DNA of 64,000 nucleotides from contig CAVFTR010000006.1 in assembly GCA_963625685.1 (NCBI GenBank), forward strand, positions 50,606 through 114,605. Direction: 5' to 3'. A program made the translations under genes and the position numbers. Shown one piece after another: positions 57,874 through 64,000 of this stretch. Position 1 is the stretch's first letter. Every line of letters begins with the position of its first letter. The notes below the pieces were generated by a model. The model was not told where the DNA came from, made no database searches, and worked only from the letters and a program-made list of their open reading frames with translations. The stretch comes from F23-B02 sp963625685 (lineage in GTDB: Bacteria > Bacillota > Clostridia > Oscillospirales > Oscillospiraceae).

Positions 57874-59868
57874 TTAGAAAAGCATTGAATACACCTTGAA
57901 TTTCTCACAAATCGAATTTGTCGATTCGCTCAGATTGGCTTTGTTTGCCACTACATATTTCTTCATTTTCATGCTCGAACCAGATACGCTCATTTCCGCA
58001 TTGATCTTCATTTTCTTTGAAGAAATGAAATAGTCAGCGATCGCCAGTGCAGTTGTTTGAGAATCGTTAGTAACAAGCGTGTATGCTTGTACCAAATTAC
58101 ATGTGATACTGTTCCCGAGGTGTGAGATTTGGCACCTGGCGTTGAGGACGTCACCCGTTGCGCGGTCGACAATTGTTTTCACGTTATCAGCTTTTACCGC
58201 GTCCCTATCCTTAAACCGGAGAAGATAATTCTCAACTGCTCGGCTTGTAAACGAACTGCCAGGAGTAAATATCATCGAGAAGAGTTCCGAACTGAACTGA
58301 TCAGCCGGAGTTCTTTCGAGATATGCATTTGCTGCATCAGCCCTGAGCTGGGAACCGTTTGAAATCATCTTTTTGATGAACTGCATTTTTACTGAGAGTT
58401 CATCTGTTGATGAGCAGATATACTCAACAAAGTAGCTGGGATCGATCTTTAAGCCCTTCTGCGACAAGGCCTCAATAATGGATGCCTTGATATCTTTCGA
58501 ATCTACGCTGCTGTTCATATACTTTGATAAAAGGTCATTGAAGAAGCTGATATTCAATCCTTTTTCAAACATTGCTCTCACAATAGAGGGCTTGTTATCC
58601 CCGTCTATAGAGCACTGGAGAACATAGCTTTCGACTGTTGAGGTCGGGATATTAGACGCCCGGTCAAGAAGGCAATCGAGAACGACTTTCCTGTCATCAG
58701 CCTTGTCCAGGTTGAAGCACAGGTAGTTTGTTAGCACCGACTCAAAAGACTTGTTATCCACTTTGAATTCAAAGGACTTTTTAAGCAGTGAAACCTTGTC
58801 GCTTGCACTTAACTTGCTGTTTGAAAGCATTGAGATAATGAGCTTTGCCGGCACTAAAACATATTGACCGCTGTTCTTCAAGCAATCCATTGCATTACAA
58901 GCAGTCTGGATGTTTCCACACTCATATGCAAAGGTGAGAATCTTGATTACGTCTTCATCGCTAATCTTGTTTTTGCAAAAGGCAGATAGTGTTTCCTGAA
59001 CAATCTCGGGATCTGCAAGTCTTATTATCTGATCCATCAACAGATCAGAGTTGATTGACAGCCCATGATTTAGTGCAGCAATACTTGCTTTACTTTTTGT
59101 CTTAACACTATCCTTTGTATCTGCTAAATAATTCTCGATTAGCTTTCTGTCCTCGTACTTTATTCCTCCTGTTGCGATAAGAGTCGCAATACGATCACCT
59201 TTTGTATCTCCGTCTGGATACCGTGCGAGAACCTCAGACAACGCCATCTTGGGATCGATATTATCTGAGTTGCCGATAACTTGATCGGCAAGGTCTATTT
59301 TCCCGCTTTTAATTGCATAACTCAGCAGATTGTTGTTTGCCGGTTTCGAGTAAACATCTTTCGCATCAAGCATTTGAGATATAAAATCGCGTCGAGTCAC
59401 ATCGTTCAGGGAATCGTATACTAAGATCAAAGTTGCAAAAATATCTGACTCTTCAAGGAATTCATACAGAGCTTCCTCATCATCTGATACGCTTGATCCT
59501 GTTGATTTAAGTTGTTCATATGTCTTCTTCAATTGAGTAAAAATAGATTTGGCGTCTCTTGGATTACACGCGCCGGGTGTTATAACCCGAATCATGTCAT
59601 AAGCCAATTTCGCAATAATCGTCCCGACATACCGAGAATCTATTTTTTCGCACTCAATAAGATTTTTTGATGCACTGTCAAGTCGACGGTAGGCAGTATC
59701 CAGCAACGACTGCCTGACTACATTTTTGATTGTAAACAGGCCATCATATTGTTCCTGCCTCTCGATCTCTGCACCACAATAAAGGCATTTCCAGATTTTC
59801 TTTTCTTTTATGTACTGTAGTTTTCCTGCACACTGAGTACATTTCCGAACTACGAAACTTACAGCCAT
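57874..59868 (-). CDS. Zinc-ribbon protein with long helical-repeat region (664 aa)
   Basis: A 664-residue protein opening with a TFIIB-like zinc ribbon (CTQCAGKLQYIKEKKIWKCLYCGAEI). A ~600-residue all-helical region follows, with irregular repeats such as EVLARYPDGDTKGDRIATLIATGG and FEKGLNISFFNDLLSKYMN. The helical part looks like an ankyrin/HEAT-type solenoid. In Bacillus subtilis YdjG, a zinc-ribbon protein in the ydjFGHI membrane-stress operon, an N-terminal zinc ribbon is also present; the resemblance is only in layout. It lies 21 nt upstream of the HerA-like gene. Confidence 0.7.
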   Translation of the reverse strand: MAVSFVVRKCTQCAGKLQYIKEKKIWKCLYCGAEIERQEQYDGLFTIKNVVRQSLLDTAYRRLDSASKNLIECEKIDSRYVGTIIAKLAYDMIRVITPGACNPRDAKSIFTQLKKTYEQLKSTGSSVSDDEEALYEFLEESDIFATLILVYDSLNDVTRRDFISQMLDAKDVYSKPANNNLLSYAIKSGKIDLADQVIGNSDNIDPKMALSEVLARYPDGDTKGDRIATLIATGGIKYEDRKLIENYLADTKDSVKTKSKASIAALNHGLSINSDLLMDQIIRLADPEIVQETLSAFCKNKISDEDVIKILTFAYECGNIQTACNAMDCLKNSGQYVLVPAKLIISMLSNSKLSASDKVSLLKKSFEFKVDNKSFESVLTNYLCFNLDKADDRKVVLDCLLDRASNIPTSTVESYVLQCSIDGDNKPSIVRAMFEKGLNISFFNDLLSKYMNSSVDSKDIKASIIEALSQKGLKIDPSYFVEYICSSTDELSVKMQFIKKMISNGSQLRADAANAYLERTPADQFSSELFSMIFTPGSSFTSRAVENYLLRFKDRDAVKADNVKTIVDRATGDVLNARCQISHLGNSITCNLVQAYTLVTNDSQTTALAIADYFISSKKMKINAEMSVSGSSMKMKKYVVANKANLSESTNSICEKFKVYSMLF

Positions 59869-59887
59869 TTACAGCACCTCACTACGA

Positions 59888-60589
59888 TTATTTCGAAATG
59901 GCAAGTTTCTTATTTCGCTCGATATACATTCTTTCAAGCTCACCGCACGCTTGCTTAGCATCAGCAATCTGACCATCGTCGATATTAATACGAAGTTCAG
60001 ATACTTTTCGCATTATGCGCTGTTCGACGCTTGCCACAGAGTCATTGGTCATTGGGTCTGAATACTTGACAGTTTCAGATAGCTTTCTAAGTGCCTCTTT
60101 CAATTCCGGATCAGAGCAGGAATCTCTCATCAATTCGATGTCTACAAGAACAGACTTGAGGTTGGTTACATTCTCTTTGATGTTTTCCCCAATCTGCTGA
60201 ACAGTATCCCGCGCCATTAGCGAAATGATTGCTATGATCAAAAATGCAGCAAGGACAAGTAGTTGAATGACAAGCGCAAGAGTAAAACTCGCTTGCTGGA
60301 AAATCATGAACAATGCGCCGATGACAAGAGCCGCGCATAGATAATAGATTGAGAACGACGCCAAAGGGATACCGAAGAATGCGGTTTCAACATCGGCAGT
60401 TTTAAATGATAAAAACATGCTTATAATCTGAACGACAAAAGCAAGCGTCATAAAAGCATAGCTCAGCCAAAACACGTTAGTCCGAGTTTTGAAGATGGTA
60501 AACACAAGGAGGTTGAATACTCCAAGCAAGATTACATAAATCAGGGCTATTCCTACAGTGTTTTTTGTCTTGGTGTTTGAGTTTTTCAT
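59888..60589 (-). CDS. Membrane protein with cytoplasmic coiled-coil tail (233 aa)
   Basis: A protein with four predicted membrane helices in its first ~130 residues (IALIYVILLGVFNLLVFTIF, FWLSYAFMTLAFVVQIISMF, FSIYYLCAALVIGALFMIF, LALVIQLLVLAAFLIIAIISL). A ~100-residue helical cytoplasmic tail follows (IGENIKENVTNLKSVLVDIELM...ERMYIERNKKLAISK). The ATG at 60589 is 9 nt from AAGGAG; the ATG at 60595 nearly abuts it. It lies between the SPFH gene and the zinc-ribbon gene and may anchor them. Function unknown. Confidence 0.75.
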   Translation of the reverse strand: MKNSNTKTKNTVGIALIYVILLGVFNLLVFTIFKTRTNVFWLSYAFMTLAFVVQIISMFLSFKTADVETAFFGIPLASFSIYYLCAALVIGALFMIFQQASFTLALVIQLLVLAAFLIIAIISLMARDTVQQIGENIKENVTNLKSVLVDIELMRDSCSDPELKEALRKLSETVKYSDPMTNDSVASVEQRIMRKVSELRINIDDGQIADAKQACGELERMYIERNKKLAISK

Positions 60590-60602
60590 TTTCATTCACT
60601 CC

Positions 60603-61841
60603 TTACAGTCTTTCACCGCATTCGAGGCAAAATTTAGCGCCTTCCGGCAATGCTGCTCCACATTTAGGACAGGTGTTTGCTGAGAATTTATATCCACACT
60701 CAAAGCAGAACTTTCCCTTCGGAACGGTCTTGCCGCAATTCGGGCAGACTACCGTGTTGTTATCGTGCTGAATTCGTTCTCCACAGCTCAAACAGAATTT
60801 AGCATTCGGAGGCAAATCGGCGCCGCATTTCGGACATTTCTCTCCGTCGGTTGCAGGCTCTGCAGATTCGTCTTTGGGCTTAAAGAACTCATTTACATCG
60901 ATTTTCCCAGGACCCTGACCGGGGCGCGGATGTGTTCCGGCTGCATCTTTGGGAGACTTTTCTTTTGGGATTTTTTCAGGATCAAGCGCATTTCTTGCAA
61001 TGTCTACGATTGAGCCGCCCATAGCACCGCCCATCATAAAACCGCCGACGGCGCCGCCGACATTTCCCATGGTACCTTCATTTCCTGCAAACTTTTCGGC
61101 GATCATCATTTGCCGTTCTTCTTGCCATGTATAGCCCTCAATCATTCGGCTGGTTCTGCGCTCTTTTGCTTCACTGACCTTTTTGTAGTCAGCTTCGGGA
61201 ACCTCGATTGTCTCCATGTTGAAGTACTGAATCTTGATTCCGTATTCTTCAAAAATTACATCGAGCCTTTCTTTGATAACACCGCTAAGTTCAAACAGAT
61301 GGGCATTCATCATGAAGTAACTCAGCATACCGTTGATCATTATTTTTGAAATGCAATCCTTCACATGCGAAGAAATAATGCCTCTAAATTTTGAGATCAA
61401 CTCGTCGTTACTGAAGTTATCTCTAAAGCCAACCATCTTCAAAACAAACTTGCGAGAGTTATCAACCGAGATAGACATGCTACCGTTTGCCATCACATGC
61501 ATGAAGATGTCGTACAAGGGATCTTCCAAAGCAATAGGGCCTTGCGTACCCCATAGCAGATCCATCTGGTGTACTTTGTTGATAAAGAAAACCTTGCACG
61601 GGAACGGGGAGTTGCCACCCGTTGGAATTTCAATAAGCTTTCGGGCAATCGGGATGTTAGGAACAGAGAGCGTTCTCCGTCCTGCCGTGAAAAGATCTGC
61701 CGCATTTCCGTTTACAACGAGAAGTGCTTCGTGTGTCTCATCGACTATTAACTGCGAAGTCGCGTTAAAATCCTCCACGGGGAATTTCCATACGAGCGCA
61801 TCCTGGGGGCCAGCGAACTTAATTACTTCTGCTATTGCCAT
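60603..61841 (-). CDS. SPFH-domain protein with C-terminal zinc ribbons (YdjI/virion core-like)
   Basis: A 412-residue protein. An SPFH/band-7-like domain occupies residues ~20-230 (ALVWKFPVEDFNATSQLIVDETHEALLVVNG...FINKVHQMDLLWGTQGPI...FGIKIQYFNMETIEVPE). A Gly-rich patch (FAGNEGTMGNVGGAVGGFMMGGAMGG) follows, then three zinc ribbons, CPKCGADLP, CPNCGKTVP and CPKCGAALP, each with a second CxxC. It matches the 'virion core protein'/YdjI family, which assembles on membranes; YdjI of B. subtilis acts with PspA in envelope stress. The start is ATG 61841 after AGGAG. It is the second gene of the array, after TetR. Confidence 0.87.
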   Translation of the reverse strand: MAIAEVIKFAGPQDALVWKFPVEDFNATSQLIVDETHEALLVVNGNAADLFTAGRRTLSVPNIPIARKLIEIPTGGNSPFPCKVFFINKVHQMDLLWGTQGPIALEDPLYDIFMHVMANGSMSISVDNSRKFVLKMVGFRDNFSNDELISKFRGIISSHVKDCISKIMINGMLSYFMMNAHLFELSGVIKERLDVIFEEYGIKIQYFNMETIEVPEADYKKVSEAKERRTSRMIEGYTWQEERQMMIAEKFAGNEGTMGNVGGAVGGFMMGGAMGGSIVDIARNALDPEKIPKEKSPKDAAGTHPRPGQGPGKIDVNEFFKPKDESAEPATDGEKCPKCGADLPPNAKFCLSCGERIQHDNNTVVCPNCGKTVPKGKFCFECGYKFSANTCPKCGAALPEGAKFCLECGERL

Positions 61842-61876
61842 AATCAATTCTCCTATTCATATAATCTGTTTGTCGT

Positions 61877-62431
61877 TTATTTTTTGTCTGCTAATAGGCG
61901 TTCAAATTTTATCTGCACCGCTTTAAGTTGCGGGGATACAAAAGAAGCCTCGCCAAATACCATATAATTTGAAATGGCTGTAATCATCATAAAAACAAAT
62001 GGCGTAATTTCTTTTGTATCCGTATTTAACGCTTTAGCGAATCTGGTGGCATATTGCGTGTACCTTTTTCCAACTCGCTCCAAAACTGGCCTCATACCTT
62101 CTGCATACCGCATATCTGTACATACAGATACGAAAAATCGCATGGTCGGCGCAATTTCCAATGCGTTTATTTGGAGGTGCTCCATCATTTCTTTCGGCTG
62201 TGGTAGTTCTTTCTGCGCAGGAACAAATAGACTGTTTTCAACACGAATAACTGCTTCTTCAGCGCAAGCGATTATTAATTCATCTTTTGAGTTAAAATAG
62301 TAGTACATGCCTCCGCTTTTTAATTTCATAGCTTTACTAAGCTCACGCGTTGTGGTTTGGGTTAACCCTCTCTCAACAAGAAGCTCGAGGCAATTGTTTA
62401 TAATCTCTTTTTTCCGATCAGTAGCTTCCAT
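61877..62431 (-). CDS. TetR-family transcriptional regulator
   Basis: A 184-residue TetR-type regulator. The N-terminal HTH (EIINNCLELLVERGLTQTTTRELSKAMKLKSGGMYYYFNSKDELIIAC) is classical. The C-terminal ligand-binding part is helical (LQINALEIAPTMRFFVSVCTDMRYAEG). ATG 62431 follows AAAGGCGGG; an in-frame ATG at 62461 is further upstream. It is first in the leftward array, with the SPFH gene 35 nt later. A 15-bp palindrome (62527-62541) at its transcription start is a likely autoregulatory operator. Confidence 0.85.
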   Translation of the reverse strand: MEATDRKKEIINNCLELLVERGLTQTTTRELSKAMKLKSGGMYYYFNSKDELIIACAEEAVIRVENSLFVPAQKELPQPKEMMEHLQINALEIAPTMRFFVSVCTDMRYAEGMRPVLERVGKRYTQYATRFAKALNTDTKEITPFVFMMITAISNYMVFGEASFVSPQLKAVQIKFERLLADKK

Positions 62432-62520
62432 TGTTTCCCGCCTTTCGTGTGTGCAAAACACCTTCCACTGCGTTTCACCGAGCGCCCGCTTGGTATTCCT
62501 CTAAAAAATAAGCTGCGCTC

Positions 62521-62541
62521 TTTCGCAGAGTTCACAACTCT
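62521..62541. repeat. Left copy of a 21-bp inverted repeat, containing a 15-bp palindrome
   Basis: The sequence TTTCGC is followed by AGAGTT-CAC-AACTCT. An exact reverse complement of all 21 bases occurs at 63946-63966, on the other side of the integrase gene. It lies a few bases downstream of the predicted leftward start site at 62551-62579. Possible roles are a TetR operator or an inversion/recombination site. Confidence 0.85.
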
Positions 62542-62550
62542 ACGTGGCTT

Positions 62551-62579
62551 ATTATACACCAAGTATCGTCAAAAAACAA
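62551..62579 (-). promoter_or_regulatory. Promoter of the TetR/membrane-system array
   Basis: On the minus strand TTGTTT (62579-62574), a 17-bp spacer and TATAAT (62556-62551). Transcription would start near 62544, directly before the left inverted repeat. No other consensus promoter was found before the array. The rest of 62580-62750 holds no gene I can support. Confidence 0.7.
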
Positions 62580-62750
62580 GGGGTTTCGACAAGAAAATAG
62601 GATTGAAATGGAAAATGATTATGGAAATTGACTTAAGCAAGAGGGATAAATTCGATTATTTAATCAAAAATGAATCCTTCAGCCGTCAAAACCGCCGTCA
62701 TTATTGGTCGGTAAAATAGAACTGCACCAATATTTGAAGGAGGTCTAATT

Positions 62751-63866
62751 GTGTCAAAAAAAGGCGAAAACATCTATAAACGAAAAGACAACCGGTGGGA
62801 GGCGCGGTATATTAAGGGGTACTCATTTGACGGAAAAATCATCTATGGGTACTGCTACGGAAAAACCTATCGAGAGGCAAAAGAAAAAGTAAATGAGGTT
62901 AAGGCGGCTCTGATCAATGGGCAGACAATTCAAAGGAATAGTCGTCTGCATTTATCATCCATCTGTGATCAATGGCTTCAGCTTAATCGAACCAAGGTAA
63001 AAGAATCTTCATATGTGAAGTATAGCGCCATTGTTGATAAGCATATCAAACCAGCCATCGGCGGATATCTTATCCAAGCGATAGACTCTTTGATGATTGA
63101 ACAATTCAGTCATGATTTGCTGACCGAGAAAGCATTGGCTCCAAAAACTGTGCGAGATATCCTCTCTCTGCTTAAAACGGTTTTGCAGTATGCGCATAAA
63201 ACAGTTTCTGGAATTGACTTGGTCGAAGTCACTTATCCCAAATTGCCGAAGCAAGAAATGCGAATTTTAAGTCGAGAGGAGCAGGATATCTTTGTTCAAT
63301 ATCTTCTCAATGATCCCGACCCATGTAAGTTCGGAGTTCTCTTTTCGCTGTTAACCGGTTTGCGAATCGGAGAGATTTGTGCCTTGAAATGGCGAAACAT
63401 TTCTTTAACTGACAGAACTGTTTCTGTTTCTTCAACAATGCAACGATTAAAAAACTCTGATGGAGGCAGTTCATCCAAAACCAGTATTAGAATTAACACG
63501 CCTAAAAGCGATAGCTCTTTGAGGATCATTCCTTTAAGCGATTATCTCATTGATATTTGCAATCAATGGACTTGGATGGCTCCAGAAGCTTATGTGCTGA
63601 CGGGTGATTTAGATAGATTTGTTGAACCTCGAACACTACAATACCGGCTGGCGAAGTATACCAAGGATTGTAATCTTGATGGTGTTCATTATCACGTTCT
63701 TCGCCATACTTTCGCTACCCGATGTGTAGAGGTTGACTTTGAAATCAAGTCTTTAAGTGAAGTATTGGGACATTCAAGCCCACGAATTACGTTGGAAAGA
63801 TATGTTCACTCATCGATGGAGTTGAAAAGGGACAATATGAAGAAACTGTCCGCAATCGGTTACTGA
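62751..63866 (+). CDS. Tyrosine recombinase/integrase (Tn916-type layout)
   Basis: A 371-residue site-specific integrase starting at GTG 62751, 6 nt after AAGGAGGT. The N-terminal arm-binding domain (ENIYKRKDNRWEARYIKGYSFDGKIIYGYCYGKTYREAKEK) is followed by a SAM-like core-binding domain (~65-165). The catalytic domain has LTGLRIGEICALKW (catalytic Arg), the HYHVLRHTFATRC box (His-x-x-Arg) and LGHSSPRITLERYVH (Tyr nucleophile). All catalytic residues appear intact. It is transcribed away from the TetR array and is flanked by the 21-bp inverted repeat. Confidence 0.92.
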   Translation: MSKKGENIYKRKDNRWEARYIKGYSFDGKIIYGYCYGKTYREAKEKVNEVKAALINGQTIQRNSRLHLSSICDQWLQLNRTKVKESSYVKYSAIVDKHIKPAIGGYLIQAIDSLMIEQFSHDLLTEKALAPKTVRDILSLLKTVLQYAHKTVSGIDLVEVTYPKLPKQEMRILSREEQDIFVQYLLNDPDPCKFGVLFSLLTGLRIGEICALKWRNISLTDRTVSVSSTMQRLKNSDGGSSSKTSIRINTPKSDSSLRIIPLSDYLIDICNQWTWMAPEAYVLTGDLDRFVEPRTLQYRLAKYTKDCNLDGVHYHVLRHTFATRCVEVDFEIKSLSEVLGHSSPRITLERYVHSSMELKRDNMKKLSAIGY

Positions 63867-63940
63867 TTCAGATTAAAGCCGTCAAATCAGCCGTCGAGAA
63901 AAGCTAAAACACCCTTATATTCAGCAATGCTGCGTTCATT

Positions 63941-63969
63941 TTGACAGAGTTGTGAACTCTGCGAAAAAT
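63941..63969 (+). promoter_or_regulatory. Right copy of the 21-bp repeat within a possible rightward promoter
   Basis: AGAGTTGTGAACTCT followed by GCGAAA (63946-63966) is the exact reverse complement of 62521-62541. TTGACA (63941-63946) and AAAAAT (63964-63969) flank it with a 17-bp spacer, so the palindrome would occupy the spacer of a rightward promoter leading out of the window. The -10 match is weak (4/6). Confidence 0.5.
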
Positions 63970-64000
63970 ATCCGTCTATAAGATCGCAATTCGAAAGAGT

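Noticed and set aside
30932..63866. Calling the whole low-GC region an integrative conjugative element
   Set aside because: Recombinases and ICE-type regulators are present but no relaxase, coupling protein or type IV secretion gene is visible in the window.

Overview
The first ~30.6 kb is GC-rich and reads as the chromosome of an anaerobic Clostridia member, most likely Oscillospirales (Ruminococcaceae/Oscillospiraceae-like). The evidence is strong GGAGG Shine-Dalgarno sequences, occasional TTG starts, a biotin-dependent Na+-pumping decarboxylase operon, a DUF1292 protein, a Firmicutes-type 6S RNA and an NADP-type glutamate dehydrogenase. I did not place it to genus.

Region by region, host part. 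(1) 3-131: C-terminus of a Mn-dependent inorganic pyrophosphatase. (2) 333-9879: one operon for aromatic amino acids (pheA-aroB-aroC-aroEK fusion-aroQ-aroA-tyrA-aroF-aminotransferase), with a consensus promoter, a 48-codon leader ORF rich in Phe/Tyr/Trp codons and a Rho-independent terminator just before pheA, so it looks attenuated. (3) 9887-12189: an ABC exporter pair. (4) 12344-15704: an OadA/OadG/biotin-carrier/OadB sodium pump. (5) 15858-18301: a class A penicillin-binding protein and a small conserved protein. (6) 18507-19446: a small exported protein, a DUF1292 protein and 6S RNA. (7) 19743-28169: a compact phage-like cluster (terminase, portal, protease, capsid, connectors, tail hub) of host-like composition, with no integrase, lysis genes, tail tube, sheath or tape measure. 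(8) 28225-30564: gdhA, a small zinc-ribbon protein and a DUF1810 protein.

At about 30.6-30.9 kb the base composition drops abruptly and the rest of the window is acquired DNA. Its left end carries three large serine-recombinase-family genes (the middle one lacks the catalytic domain), a MazF-type toxin, a sigma-like regulator whose ribosome binding site lies inside a perfect hairpin, a LexA-like repressor with an ImmA-type peptidase, and a WYL regulator. No relaxase or conjugation gene is visible.

From ~40.1 to 62.4 kb there is one long leftward gene array of about 18 genes with tight spacing. It starts with a TetR regulator, then an SPFH protein with zinc ribbons, a membrane protein, a zinc-ribbon repeat protein, a HerA/DUF87-type ATPase, a very acidic protein ending in a C39-like cysteine peptidase, a small overlapping partner, two paralogous coiled-coil/membrane proteins, two small proteins, an AAA+ ATPase, a third paralogue, a Sel1-repeat protein with a CFI-box C-terminus, and an unknown protein. 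It ends with a RiPP cassette: a PqqD-like protein, a radical SAM/SPASM enzyme and a previously unlisted 40-residue Cys-rich precursor at 40132-40254. I cannot name this system. It looks like a membrane-associated ATPase/scaffold machine with a possible peptidase effector, and is the best candidate for something undescribed. A tyrosine integrase closes the window. A 21-bp inverted repeat flanks the integrase, with one copy next to the TetR promoter. It may be a TetR operator pair or the ends of an invertible segment.
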